A DNA stretch of 64,000 bases from Utricularia gibba (taxonomy: Eukaryota; Streptophyta; Magnoliopsida; Lamiales; Lentibulariaceae): contig NEEC01000014.1 in assembly GCA_002189035.1 (NCBI GenBank), forward strand, positions 1,552,501-1,616,500, in the 5' to 3' direction. Of the stretch, positions 33,725 to 47,761 are shown piece by piece. The position numbers and the translations under genes were made by a program. Numbering within the stretch: the first letter of the stretch is position 1; each line of letters starts with the position of its first letter. The notes under the pieces are model-generated. The model did not search any database. It was not told the DNA's origin and saw nothing but the letters and a program-made list of their open reading frames with translations.

Positions 33725-34178
33725 GACTAGCGTTCAACCATAGAGTTAGCGTATTCAAATCAATGAATACGGGCGTGTGAGAGTAATGTCATAACAAAAA
33801 GACATTGAAATGCACCAAGAGGAAGATGGGTTTGCTATTATTTTACCGGGGAATCCATTGCCATGTACAAGGGGGTTCTCTTATATGCATGCATACATGT
33901 ACTCAACAAGCGCAAGAACTGTGACTGGTAAAGAGGAACCTGCATCCGGCATTCCACCACAACACTCTCATGCACCTTCTGCAAAAAACGTGAACTATAC
34001 ATCATTGCACTGGCCCTCTGAGTGTCACCCTGTAGATCCATCGCATTCAGTGGTTAGTAACCAAGCCTTTTTCATGACCTTGTCTACAGTCATAAACGAA
34101 ACTTTGAATAGCTATTGCGGAAATAAAGAGAACAAGATACCAGTTCAGAAGGTCGCAATAACAGGAGAGGAGCAAGCA
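33725..34178. other. Spacer downstream of the WD40/TPR gene
   Basis: Likely the 3' UTR of the minus-strand gene that ends at 34179 and the upstream region of the VQ frame. A plus-strand ORF (33810-34298) overlaps the last exon of the neighbour antisense and has no recognisable feature. Confidence 0.45.
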
Positions 34179-37100
34179 CTAGGTCTGCGTACACTCAAAT
34201 GGTTGAAAATTCCCATCCGTGAACTCATGCACTCGGAACCTCTCAAGGATCTCGTAGGGCCTGCAGTAACAGAGAGTGAAACTGCAGAGCATCAATAAGC
34301 CTTGACAGAGAAGCAGAGGAAACAAAATCTTAATCCCTAATCTCAAGTAACAATTGAGGAGCAGGCAACAAGGCTTTTTCGTTTCTGTGTTTTCCTTGCT
34401 TTGGGTGCGTGTTGGTGAGCAGAATAATGTGTGCAAACTCCAAGGGAAATTATGATGAAATGAAATGTGTATCACTGACAGCATGGCTTCATGAGTTTGG
34501 CATAATCTGCGTTGATTTTCTTGCATAACATCCAAGGGGTTTGATGCCTCGGGTCCCGCAGCTCCCGCAGCCACAATAGAGGATACAGGAGAAGTAGGAG
34601 TCCAAATCTGTCTCCAATAATCAGGGGATAAGCTGTCTCGTTGCCATAAACAGTACAAACTAACAACCACTACCTTTATGGTGTTATCAATACCACTTGT
34701 TGCAACAGTGCAATCATACGGATGTCCTTGGATACAATTGACAACTGTAAAAAATGAGGATCGACTATATGAGAGATGACAAGAGGAAAAATGAATGATT
34801 GGGGAGGAATTGAAAATGTACCTGCATCATCCCCACGCAACATCTTAATCAGCCGACCAGTTTTCTTTTCCCATATAAGCCATCTACCGTCATCACTTCC
34901 ACTAGCTATATATTCACCTGAAAAAGAAGAATAAAATGGTAATGTATTGCTCGCCATAGCCAATTCCAGAGTTCCTCCTAGATTACAAAACTAATTTCAC
35001 TAATTCTTCATTTTTTTAAAACATTTCGGTATTTTGGAATATCAGAAAGATGGATGAAAGAAACGTTAAGAGGCAAAGGTTTGCCAAATTTTCACTCAAT
35101 AAAGTGGGGCCTGGAAAACAATTGCGTAAAATTTTACCTCTTTGACCAAGAAAACTCGCTTGTTTTATATCTGTACCGATATTACAATGGCCAACATATC
35201 TCTGCTTCATATCTATAGCCCTCTCCGGCTGCAAAATAAACATACAAACTTATACAACAAGGGAAGAGTTAAAGCTTTCCTAATAAACAGGTGACACGGG
35301 ATAAAAACCTTGACTAAAAAGGTGAAAAATAAGATCAGGGGTTCAAACCCAAGAGGTGGCATGCGTTTGTTTGAAATTTCTATTTAAAAAAGATGGGGTG
35401 ATTTGGAAAACTCCAGTGCAATTTTAAGGTCACATCAAAACTTCAAACTTAGTAACCAGAAGGAAGTGACAAGTGACAACCATTGGCACCACGCATCGTG
35501 TCTAGGATGAGTTTCTGAGCCAGGGGGAACATGGTAAAACTTGCATTCAACCGCATGAGTGGGAATAAAGATTTTTAGTAGATATGTGGTCATGCATTTC
35601 CGTGGTTCTTTTTCTAGTTTAAAAATAACGCAGAGCTATGGCATAAACCTAGTAGAGTATGCTTCTCAAACATTAAAATATAGAGCACAGACCTTCAATG
35701 CATGATTGTGCCAGCAAGAAGAAAAGCTAACCTGATAAGGCTCTTCAGCATTCTCGCAGGACAAACCAGAAAAACTGGAAGGGCCATTACGCCTTGCAAC
35801 ATCGGATGCTGTGCCAATTCTACTGAGGAATCTGAACCTTAGGCTTCTAGGAAGTATGTTATTTTCCAAATCATCACCTAATTCGGCAGATATCATTGTT
35901 TCATGGCCTGCTTCATGGTCCTCATCCTCGAGGCCATCCAATGAAGCATCATCATTTTCTATACCGTAAATTATATCGCTAACAGAAACCAATGTCCCTG
36001 CCTGATAATTTCTCGTAGATGTTCCATCGCCTTCCATACCACCCTTTTCAGCTTCAGCTATTAATCAGGAGCAAGATGTTTTTCACAAAATCAGAAGGGA
36101 AACCATGCTACATTACCATCAGATAAACATGTTATGACAAGAAGATTTATTGCAATATATTTTATCCTCATGATTGAGAAATTTCGGGCGAGTCACTGAA
36201 ACAAGGGTCATATCAGTAGGAAACCATTTTCTGACAAAAAAAGGCAACTTGTGGTTTTAGGCAGCCAGCACACATCAGATTCTTCTCAAAAGAATGAGAA
36301 TGGGAATGAAAAAGTTATTTAAACAAAAAAGTCTCCAGGTTTAATCAATATCAAGTCATGATTCAAACACGGATAAATTACACAATAACTTCATTGAAAC
36401 TGGCCATAAAATAAATTGGTTGGTAATTAGAATTCAAAATACAAACCACATAAAATACCAACCAGCAGCAATAGTCTTTTTAATAATTTCCACCTTCTCC
36501 ATGACATCAGCATCAGTTGGCGCCAGAGATAGGGCTAAAGAAGCAAATTCCAATGCTTCCTCATGCTTATCTAGCTGAGCAGAAGAAACAACGAAAATAT
36601 GACCAAATATGGTAGTTCAGTACATAATACAAAATAAATCTAACGTGAAAAACAATGGCATTATAAACCCTGTCATGGTAGGACGAAAAAAGAACACTAC
36701 TGTGAATGAATCTAAGAAAAGAAGTTATTGTCTTGAACTTATACGACTTTATTAGAAAAAGGAACTAAGACGCCACTTTACCATGAATAAAGCATCGACA
36801 ATCAAAATGAGGGCTCTGGTTGAAGAGGGATTGATTTTCAAAGCTCTTTTACAATCTCTAATAGCCATTTGTGAATCATTTCTCCATCCACGCTGTAAAA
36901 CAAAAGAACAATGAATTACAACAGAAAAAAAAAATAAAAACAACCAACCGATCAAACTATAAAGAAGTAGGTCGCAAGAGACCTTAAGAAACAAGGATGC
37001 ACGGGTGCACAAAGCTTCATGCATCATATCACTGCTGATTTTTTTACCATAATAGTCCAGAATCTCGTTACAGGCCTCAATTCCATAAAAATAATTTGTT

Positions 37101-40100
37101 TCTTCTTTAAGGGACATCTCAACAATCTGGATGAACTTTCTGCACCTATCATCGATCTAAAAGAAGTATTTATGTAAGTAGGAATAGGATCAGCCCATTC
37201 AGTTATAGAAAACTTACTTCACATAGTACTACTATTCAGGAAGGAAGCATACCGTAGAGGCACCTCTGTTTCTTGGAAGGAACTCATTAAAAGATAACCC
37301 AGGAGACGGTATGCATGCTTCATCTCCACCGATTACTGAACTCAAGCTGAAAATCTTTGAGACATCCCTTGAAGTGTAACTCATTTTATAGGCAGAGGCT
37401 GCTAAAGGACATTCAGTGAGGATGTATTATAACCTCCGGTTTAACTTAGCTAACCACATTTGTCATTTGTAAAATGCCCAAATAACTTCATAACAACAAA
37501 CTTTTCCAATATGTCTCAACATAGGAAAAGACTCCAGCCATTAAAAATCAAGCACTCGAAGACAAAGGTAAGCGTTTCTCAGAAAAAAAAAACCCACCCT
37601 TCTCCATTACCAAGAAATAATTTAATTATTAAAATCACTGCTGAAAAAGTTAGATTCAGCGCTCAGATAAAACCAGAAAAAAAATCCACCTGTTTTCTCT
37701 AAAGCTTAGAATTTTATTAGCAACATCAGAAACGTTAAAGCTAATACAAGGACAAACCAAGATTGGCATCCATCAGGTACACGTACTCTCCACTGTAACT
37801 AAGAAGAACCTCCTCTCCACTAGGACTGAATGCAACATGGGTAAGATGTAAGCTAGAGCTTCCCTGCGTAATAGGGTCGCACATATTCAAAAGTGGGTTT
37901 TACAATGAGAAATAAATAGTTCTCAATACAGATGTTAAAAAAAACACTATTAAATTTTTCCAAAGTCAAATTAAAGAATTTAACTTAGACAAAAGAAACA
38001 AGTTTAAAAGTGATAACACTGTTTATAAATAGCAATGTGGGGTAAGACAATGAATCCTAGGTAAAAGGCTATCAAACAACAGCCTGTTCTGTAAGCATGC
38101 CCTGAGAGCCCAGAATTAAATTCGAGATGTTGCTAGTGAAAAAAATCAAAAGTAAACCAACAATAGCCACCATTTACTATTTCTGCAAAGAGTTGGGTAA
38201 ACCATCCCATGAGTAGTAGTGCATATAGCCAGGAACAAGGACTAACATGATCAGAGAGATGCAGAGGGCAAAAGTAGTTCACACATGGCGGTGGTGATAT
38301 CTTTTCCTGGCTAGATGATAACTGTGGAAGCATTCTTCTATCATACAGACGGGCAAATGTATCACTGCATGCATCCAACAAAGTTATAGCCACCTGCCAG
38401 GAAGTTAGAATGAATGTAAATAACATCCACGCTGTACCTTCCACCTACAAGGAGTAAGTTTGGCCTGGTAGAGCTGATATCACAAGACTTCAGAGCAAGA
38501 CACTGCTTCGGAGGATCTTCTAGTGATTTTTTTGCCCCACGTCGCAAATCAAGCTGTAACCCAAATAGCGCACATGCCCTAAATTTCAGCATCTTATTTG
38601 CATAGTAAAGAAAAAAAAACGAAGAAACTCCAAATTCACATAAAATTTGAAGTCCCACTCCAATATTCTTCATCTTGGCACGGACCATGTGGGAAAACCA
38701 GAATACAAACCATGGTTGTGATTTCAAGTGTGGTAAAAAAAAAAATACATGTTTTTATTCAAAATATCAATGACATGCCTAGGTTCAAAAAAACAAAATA
38801 AAACTAGGCCAAACAAGATATGAGTATCCTATTGCAATCAAATTGCTGGAGGCCCATGAGAGGAATTGATAAAGGAAAAAAAAATAAACAAAGCACATTT
38901 AACATAAAAGGAACATGTAACTGACAAGGATATTACGACACTCCTGATGAGAAGATCCAGCAGGAGGACAGGAAGCACCTTCACGAAAATCATGCTGTCT
39001 CAACGTCCCATCTTCACTAGCACTCCACACCACATTACGGTTCCCAACTTCTACCTATAATAAAAATTTAAAACAAATGTATTCCCTGCAAATAACCACT
39101 TTCAAAGGCTGGAGCTTACAGCTAATTTTTTTACTCTTCGAGTATGACATCGGAAAACAGCTGAAGGGTTGGCACTCCCATCTTCCAAGCCATTCCTCAT
39201 TACACGGGATAAGTTGAAGGCACGGACCTGAGCTTCAAATAAATGGGAAAAGAAACTTTTTAGCTCAATAATTAGAGTCTGATCAATAAAATTATTTTTT
39301 TTCACAATTAACCAGATACTGAATACACATGAACACAAAGCAATACCTCCGCATCCCCAGCACCAGAAACCACTAACTCGTCAGAAGTCTCAGGTACAAA
39401 TCTTGTACAGAAAATATTAGTAGAATGACCACTCTCAATGGAGTGCATAAGCTTTTGATTTGGATAGGACCAAATATTAATCTGCATTCAACAACAACAA
39501 CTCCTTCATTGGAACACCATATAGGTCCCCAAAACAACACGAGTAAGACTTGAAAATTTTCACATCAATTGAAGTAAAGGAATCAGACATAATTACAACA
39601 CAATCAAAGAAATATTTTGCAAAGTTAAATAGAACTGTAGCGTACAACAATTCGTTTAATATTTGAATGTTGAAAGAAAAATCCAAGATTGCGTTGCAAT
39701 ATGAGAAGCCTCATTACAACCCTATATATGAGTACAACTATGCTGTAGAATAATACCCGAGTATCATCTGACCCTGATACCAACAATGAGCCATCCACGT
39801 TCCAAGCAATAGAATTCACACAGCCAAGATGCCCCTATCAAAAGAAAGAACACATGAAAATATGAGGGACATACTGAACGAAGTAAATCCAGGAGACTAA
39901 CTGACATACTATTTGGGCCATACACATACCTCAAGTTCTCTTTCCAAAGAAAGTCTTCTCAGAAGTGAGGAATGCATTTGGACATCATGATTGAAACCCT
40001 GAAAACAGAAGTATCACGTATCCAACAGATACACTTGGAGGCTCAAGCTATCCATTAATCTAACATTCTTCACAGTAGCAAGCAAAGTGGGTGTAGAAAA

Positions 40101-40560
40101 TATGAAAATATATATAATCCTTTTAACATTTAGTCTGCAAAGAAACAGAGATAAATAAAAGGAAAACCTACTGCCAGACTGAAAACCATCCTCAACAGAA
40201 AGAAGCATTCCAGTACATACTCCTAAAACAATTATTGAAGTTGTTGGAACTCCAACTTATACCTCATATCTTGCTCTGGCACTACGAATGACGTCAATCG
40301 AGAACTTACCATTCAGAACCAGAACCGCAACCAAAACACCACACGATCCGATAAAAAATCAAAAACAATCTTACCAAAATGTATTGAGTAAGCACAACAT
40401 CACCGTAGACTTATAAAACAAGAACCAATGATTAGGAGTATAAATAACCCAATCCAACAGAGAAAATGAGGGAGAAAAGCAATACACGACGAGAGTGGCG
40501 AATACGACTGTTGATCAAGTCGGTGATGTTGCCGTCGTGAAAGCCAAACGAGTGATCCAT
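34179..40560 (-). CDS. ASG2: WD40 and TPR protein, ASG2/WDTC1 type (DDB1-CUL4 associated)
   Basis: Likely substrate receptor of CUL4-DDB1 ubiquitin ligase; the Arabidopsis homologue ASG2 (At5g10940) affects seed germination. Nineteen exons in reading order: 40560-40486, 39998-39930, 39834-39757, 39481-39347, 39227-39120, 39054-38926, 38553-38438, 38364-38247, 37863-37758, 37398-37253, 37156-36983, 36892-36782, 36574-36463, 36057-35693, 35228-35138, 34917-34822, 34744-34674, 34607-34480 and 34260-34179. This gives 769 residues with every phase consistent. Seen: MDHSFGFHDGNITDLINSR; WD repeats GHLGCVNSIAWNVDGSLLVS, CHTRRVKKLAVEVGNRNVVW and KSCDISSTRPNLLLVGGS; LYDRRMLPQL; PPPCVNYFCP; TPR region (YGIEACNEILDYYG, AIRDCKRALKINPSSTRALI, EEALEFASLALSLAPTDADV); an acidic linker; then C-terminal WD repeats GEYIASGSDDGRWLIWEKK and ATSGIDNTIKIWTP, ending HPFECTQS-like (QPFECTQT). 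Confidence 0.94.
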
Positions 40561-41022
40561 CGTCCCCAAAGCCCGACAAGTCGCCCGAATGTCACGACGC
40601 CCCAAAATCTTTAAGCTTGGAGATCGGTGATTCCATTTCACAAGCCCAAGGAACTTGTGCTGTTCGATGTTGCCTTCGTCCTTCCACCGCCCTGTAAGCA
40701 AATGGTTTCAGTGATCGCAATTATTTATGAGTTAAGTATTTGGATACAACCCTTTACAGTTTTGCCCTCAATTTCCTGGGAAAATTCGAATAAAGAGTCT
40801 CCCCAAATGGCGGTTACTGAATGCAAGATCTTCTTTCTCGTCTCGGATTAACATCGCATCAGAGCGCCGGAAATGTATTCTTCCGGCCGGCGGAGCGCAT
40901 ACAACCAGAAGATCCACAACAACAATTTATTCATTTCGACGTAAATTTACGGAGGAACCGGCACAACACACACCGAAGGAACCCCCTGAATGCGGGGGGT
41001 TTACAAACAGATATTACAACGG
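40561..41022. other. Spacer between tandem minus-strand genes
   Basis: Holds the promoter and leader of the WD40/TPR gene and the 3' UTR of the KIN-4C gene. No coding frame of note. Confidence 0.5.
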
Positions 41023-44000
41023 TCACGTCGGCTGGTTCTCTTTCCCGTCCTTCCTTCTTCCATCTTGGAAAGAGTTTTCTAGTGCTGAATTGCTGGTATC
41101 AACATTTCCCGGCTCAGTCGTGTTCCTATCTTTGAGCTGATTATCACCCGTCGAAGTGGAGCGTAATGCTCGTGGCAGCTTTAAAAGAACATCAGCTTCT
41201 CCGTTTGTTTTTTGCAGTTGAGGTGGCAAATCAACATTCTGATCTTGAGGTTGAGGCAGAGGAGCAGGTACTAGCTGAATTACTGACTTGCGCCACTTCT
41301 TCCGGGCGTTTGGTTTTGGTATGTTAGACCGTGCCTGATGTGATGGAAGGAAAGAAAACAAGATCAATGAACTGTTGCAAGGATGTATCACTAAGATGTG
41401 GGAGAAACAATTAGTACTTACAAGGTTATTCCCAATGTCTGATAGTGGCCTTCTGGCAGTGCCATCAGCATGAGTGTCGGGAACCTTCTCACATAAAGCA
41501 TTTTGAAGCAGTATTGCACCTTGGAAAGCAAGTTCATGTCTTTTCTTGGTACCGTCCAAATTTCCATGAATCTCTTCAGCATCTTGCTCTACCACATCTT
41601 TAGTGATTGGATTCTCTCTGTTACTGCATCTGGAAGGCTCACATGAACACGAAAATGTACACATGTCACATGCAGCTCGACACTCACATCTTGATGTTTT
41701 ACATGACGAAGTTTTGCTGCATGAGCAACAGGATCCTTCTTTCAGGGATAGTGGAGCCAGATTTTCAGGATCTTTCACTTTCCTGGCTTTCCCCTTTCTT
41801 TTCCTGTCGTTTGTCAATTCCCACTCCACATCCTCATCTTGAGAATGGTTGGAAAGTTCAGTCTGATCATCTTCCGAGGTATCCATGTCTTCCAGTGACT
41901 CAGATCCAAATACACCACTGCCTGAAATGGACTTGCGATATCCCTAAAAACATCATGCAGAAATTAAAAATTATGCATGTGAGTTCAAAGCATTGAATTC
42001 ATCACGAACCTTAAACCGCAAGTCATATGCATGTCCCCCAATACCGTTTCTGGAAAAAAATTCTGAGTTTAATTTTTGAGATCCACCAGATGTCCCTTCC
42101 ATTGCCAATTTCTGTTAGGATCATTAAATTAATACTCGAACCAAAATCAACTTTTAACATGCCAACAGAAACAATTACAAGAAGGTGGCAGTCACTCACG
42201 ATTAGTTTCTCTTTGTGATTGAGTTCAGCCTTTTGCTGTTCCATCTGCCTTACGAGCTTGACTACCTTTTCCTTTAAATCTCCAATTTCTGAATCCTTCT
42301 CTAGACAGTCGCATTCTCTATCACTTAGTCGGCATCTAAATAAGTAGACATGATTAAGAGATTGTTAAAAACCAAAAGAATATGTATGTTGCTATTCTTA
42401 AAAGACACTTAAAAAGCCATGCCATAATACCTAGAAGATGCAGCAAGGCTAAACAAAAAATCCATTATATGTTTTGCCTCGACCATAGAACGAACTTGGT
42501 TCCATCTTCCTTTGCCACTAAATGCACGCTCACGCTCCTCCGCTTCAGATAAGTGAGATGCCATTGAAACGAGAGCACTTGAAGATGTGGCAAGCATATT
42601 TTCAAGAGCAAAAATCCTTGAGTTCCTTGCACCAGGAGACATTTCTTGTGGGAAATCTCTGCAATAGAGCAAATCAAAACTTTACAGATAAATCATATTT
42701 ACCTAACATCAATGACCACTTTGCTGCCGAAAAATAATTGGAAAATAAAAAAGGGAAGCAGAAAGGCGAAACCCGAACCTCTGTTGCTTTGTGATTGATA
42801 CTTCTTCTTTCAGCCTTGCAATCTCTTCGGCCATTTTCGTCCTCCTGTGAGAATAACATAAATGAGTCTAAAATAAGACAATACTGTTAAATTGTCACAC
42901 TCATGCAAAAGCACTTACTCATTCATTTGTCGTTCATGCTTTGAACGCACCTCATGTACGCCAACAGTAACCTCGAGCTCATGCTCAATGTTTCGGATTA
43001 ATGTCTTTAGTTTAAAAAAAATGGATTACCTATCTTATTTAAAAGAAAGAAGGTCCTACTTGAATTGAACCAATTCAGAGAAAGCTCACCTGAACGCCTG
43101 GACCTTTATTACCTGTTTCATAGTCACGAATGCATGAGTGAATCACAAAACACATTCTCTAAAATGCATGTCAATATAATCGATTCTAACCAGTTATTTC
43201 ACGTGAAGCTTTCCTAGACTCCAGCAATTCTTTAAGACGTTTGGTAGCCATGGCAGCCTCCTCGGTCTTTCGCTGTAAGACCTGCAAATCCTCATATATC
43301 ATAACATAAAACTAAAAAAAATGCATGGTATGTTGGTGAAAGAAAAGCAAATTTTTACTTGTTTCTGCCTTTGGTTGAGTGCAAGAAGCTTATGCATCTC
43401 ATACTCATTTCTTCTTCCCTCTTTCTTTAGCTATAAATAAAAGAATGTGAAAGTAAAAATTTACTCAGCACTAAGAAGTTGCAACAGTAGAGTTTCCGTC
43501 TTATAAGCAGAGACTTCTTTGAACAAATGAAGCAGAGATACAATGGAAACATCCTTTTATATCTGCACTATGATAAATAAATATGGGTTGTGGAGAACCT
43601 GAAGCACTTCTTTTTCCCTAGTTGCTTTCCAAAGCCTGAATTGCTCAGATTCTTGTTTTATCTTTTGTTGTAGTTGAACCTTAACATGTGAAGTGCCATC
43701 AATACCACGCCTGAATACTGAGATTAAAAACTCATTTAAAACTTGACGGCAATACCCATACCTTTTGAGTTTTTATTCTCAGAATCTCATCCTGAAGTCT
43801 TTTCGCTGCTTCATCACTTTTTTGTTTTTGCCGCAACAGTTGAGCTTGGGCATCTTGTTTCTTCTTCAATTCAGCCACCTGTAAAGGACGTGAAGATTTA
43901 AATAAAAATGAACAAAAATTGACTAAAAGAAAAATTATTGGAACCTACATGGTTCTCAAGAACATTGAGTTTTTGAAGATACTCTTCTTTCAATTTCTGG

Positions 44001-47000
44001 GCACTGTCACCAGAATTTGAAGAGATGTTGGCGAGACTATTCTTAAGTTCATCAATTTCTTTCTGAGGAAACAAAAACAACATTGCATATGGGTCCGCAT
44101 AAACAAGAATATAAAGCAACCAAAAAAATCTGACTACCTGCAAGGCTTTCTTTTCTTGTTCCAAATCTTGAACCTTTTTTTCGTAGTGTTGCTTCAGTAT
44201 TGATGTGTCAGAACCCATAAATCGCTTCATTTCAGCCTATGGGTGACAAATAGACATGGAAGGAATAGATTGCATCATATATATTTATTATGCAGTCTAT
44301 ATATCATACTACAGCTCAAGAATAATTCTCATTTTTCTCAGCAAACAAGGAAACAAGACAATTTAGTAACTATAAAAAACTGCAAACACTGATAAAAATG
44401 GCATATAAAATTCATCTGTTTATGACCAGTTGCGAAATATCTATAAACCATCAAAACATTTAAATCACATACCAAAGAGACAATCAATTGAGTCTACTGA
44501 CCCAAAGGAAAGTTTATAAAAAGAGAGGTTTCAGGAGGAAAACGATACTAGAAAGTAAGGATATTGGCAACGAAGAGGAAACAACACTTCAATAGGCCTG
44601 AAGTACCATCCATATACCTCTTTCAGTTCAAGCCTTTTGTCCAGTTCTTTGAGTTCTCTGTCCATTCTCTCCTGAAGAGAAGAATGCTCAAGCTCTTTTT
44701 CATCAACTTCCGCAACGTCTAGGGTAAGTTTAAAATATAAATCTTTACAAAACCAGGAGGAGCGAAGTAATAGTTATCTTATTCAATTGGAACAACAATC
44801 CCATGAGACTTCTTAAGACGAGAAATAGTGACAACGAGTTGGCATACAAGAATAGTTTCTAATGAAGCACATTACCTGCTTCAAAATGTTTTTCATCAGA
44901 CTCGGTGAAGCAAGGGTTCTCAGAACGAGATCCATGATCCTCAGGATCATTATAATCAGCAGGGTAATCAATCCCTGGATGGTATACACTTTGGATTTTC
45001 AGGAGGTCACATTCAATTTTTCTAGAAGCATGAGTTTTCATTAGATTGAGTTCCTGAAAGGTGGTAAAAGATTCAGTCATTGTTAGATGGTGAATTATAC
45101 GACAGGCTACTAGGTATTGGAAATTTAAGTGCGAAAAAGCCAGAATAAACCTTATCAGATTCAAGATCAGTTTCACTGAACGTCCTGCCAAGTTCACCAC
45201 CTTTGATACTCAAGAGCAGCCTATCTCGTTCCACCTAAAAAATAAACAGTTCCTCCATGTAGAGCAATTAATTCCCCAAATTCAATAAATTCATTCAGAC
45301 CAAAGATTTGGTGCCAACCTGAGCATCTATAGCAAGCTTCCTCATGTGTTCATTACTTGTTTCCAACAATAATATTTGCTGCTTAAGAATCTGAAAATAA
45401 ACAGTCAACACAGGAGCTTACATACTGGTAACCATGGTATACATTAAAGCATTTGCACACAAATAAAGTAACAAACGCATGCAATATAAATATGTATGTT
45501 ATGTAGTGTGAAATTTCAGATGAATTGTGAAGCAGATTATCTGATCATAGAAATAAGCGAAGTGCATAAACCATTAGTGTTGCTATACTTCAATTTCTTC
45601 AGCTGGAGCACATGAGTCCCCACGAAAATAAAGCAACTCTGTTTGAAGTTGTTCAATTTGGCTTCGCATTCTTTGTATTTGAGCTGCAACAGGGTCATGA
45701 TTGACCTGCAGAAAGATGAAAAGAAGTTAAACCCAATAATTCTTCATAGAAACAAAAACAAAAAGAATGCTGACAAAAAATACCAAGAGAGTATAATCTT
45801 ACTATGGCTTTATTCTGAATGTTTCGGGCACGATTCGCATACTTCAGTGTGTTAAGTGTTTCTTCAGTGTTTGTGTCAGCTGGACTAATGCAAGCTATAA
45901 AAAAACGGAATCACAATAGCGCCCCAACCAATATTAAGAAATGAGATAGGCTGGGTTAAGGAACCTACCAATCATGATTGTTTTGCTGTTTCCACCAAGA
46001 GAATCCTGCATATTCACATTATTTGACAATTACACAATAATTTTAAACTTTCAAAACTTTCAGCAAATCATCCATCCTTAAAAACAACAGAAGTTGGAGA
46101 ATCATATTTACTTGCAAAATGCGGGTTAATTTGCTATCCCGATATGGAACATGACCCCCTTCTTTTCGTTTCTTTTCATCCCCTAGAGCACTAATGACAT
46201 TGCCAAGTGCTAACAAACCCTTGTTGATGTGAATGCCTAAAGGAAAGCAGAAAACAAAGATCTGAATCAGCTTCTCCATCCAACCATTAGCCAACTAAAG
46301 AAAAAGGCAACAGAGAGTTTAAAGCAACAACAGCATTACAATCACATACTGCATGAAAGTTCCAATCAACCATCAATGTGAATCAAATAACGTTATCTCA
46401 ATATTCAAAAGACTTAACAAATTAAATAAATTCATGGCATCATAACTATTCGCACAAAGTATTACCTTCTTGTAAACGAGTGCCATCCGCACCCGTTCGT
46501 TTTGCTCGCTCAGAGCCTGCAAGATCAACTAGATGAAGCTTTGCGAAAAGGACATCATCAACAGAGCCATCTCCAGATGTCGGAGATATTCTCCGTTGCT
46601 CCATCAAGATGGTGAAAATAGCATGTGAACGACTGTTTCAACAAGAAAATGTCGAGTGAGTAAGGATAGAAATAGAACCAAGTACTAGGATTAACACCAC
46701 TAAAAAAGGAATCTCTCCAAATATACATCCTGAGTACATTTATTTCCTCAAGCATCTATTCCAGTAGCATTTTACAAGAAATACAAGCCAGATACATATA
46801 ACGAACATTGAAAGTCGAATAAGCATACCTTGATTGGCTATTCATGTTTGTGCTCCCTGTAGCACGAGTTAGTGATCCCTGCAACAGATATGAAGCCATC
46901 TCTTCTTTCGTCCTAACCTCTGCCTCAGTCACCCCCGAAAGTGTGATTTCCCCATTCAACTTTTCTCTAATCTGAACAGGAACTCTTGACGGCCCAGAGG

Positions 47001-47761
47001 CCTTTGAGTCTAGCAAGTCAAATACCTCTTCCATGAAGATCTACAGGTTTATGGAAGACTCTATATGAAATAACTCGAAAAACAAGTTACAGTATGAAGC
47101 ACACTAAAAATATGGTGCCATATCAGAGATTTCCGAACAATGCAATAAACAGGAATTTTAAACAACCTCAATGAAAGAAACTCTAATGAGAAATTCAGTG
47201 GACTCCCTCATACTCTTTATCCTAGAGAAAATGCTGTCCATGACCTTAGGTAGCACACCATTAACACGCTCTTCACCATTATAATTGGTACCCATGGTAT
47301 ATGTCTTCCCAGAACCAGTCTACAGATAAATTAAAAAATTTTAAGGACAATGAGGTTGATAAAAGAATGAAGTCAAACCATATTCAAATGATGTAAAGAT
47401 CAGGGACCTGTCCATATGCAAGCACGGTTCCATTGTATCCATGAAAAAGCCCATCAATAAGGGGCGCAACACAATCATAAACAATTCCTGATGATGGATC
47501 TCCCTTACTACCATAGATGTAATCGAACGTGAAGGCATGAGATCCTATTTGAACCTTTTGGTCATCCAATTCCAGCAATTAAAAAAAATCATCAATTGGC
47601 AAAAAGAAACACAACAACTCCATAAGTTAATTGGACGAAGTTCAAACCTGTTTCTCAGATGGATAAACAGAAACGCAATCTGTACAACCCAAAAGAAGCT
47701 CAGATGTGACAAGTGGTCTGACATTAACAGCAACCTTCACATTTTGCGAAGACTCATCCAT
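41023..47761 (-). CDS. KIN4C: Kinesin-4 family motor, KIN-4C type
   Basis: Plus-end microtubule motor related to FRA1 and KIF4, acting in cortical trafficking and wall deposition. Twenty-seven exons in reading order: 47761-47648, 47554-47408, 47319-47167, 47040-46829, 46632-46466, 46236-46112, 46005-45969, 45894-45803, 45705-45589, 45390-45319, 45234-45151, 45053-44876, 44718-44618, 44236-44138, 44062-43949, 43878-43762, 43679-43599, 43430-43359, 43281-43191, 43112-43090, 43004-42919, 42844-42779, 42658-42431, 42335-42200, 42111-42010, 41943-41422 and 41334-41023; 1215 residues. Seen: P-loop GQTGSGKT (86-93), switch I MNSQSSRSHAIF, switch [45 protein letters not shown], a long coiled coil, [20 protein letters not shown], and a C-terminal Cys-rich block ([19 protein letters not shown]) typical of KIN-4C. 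An in-frame ATG three codons upstream (47770) is an alternative start. Confidence 0.94.

Noticed and set aside
33071-33743. Three overlapping plus-strand frames in CGC-rich DNA
   Set aside because: Arg-rich or Pro-rich low-complexity products antisense to the VQ frame; no recognisable motif.
35330-35365. GGGGTTCAAACCC, resembling a tRNA T-arm
   Set aside because: No acceptor stem, D-arm or anticodon arm at the right spacing; lies in an intron of the WD40/TPR gene.
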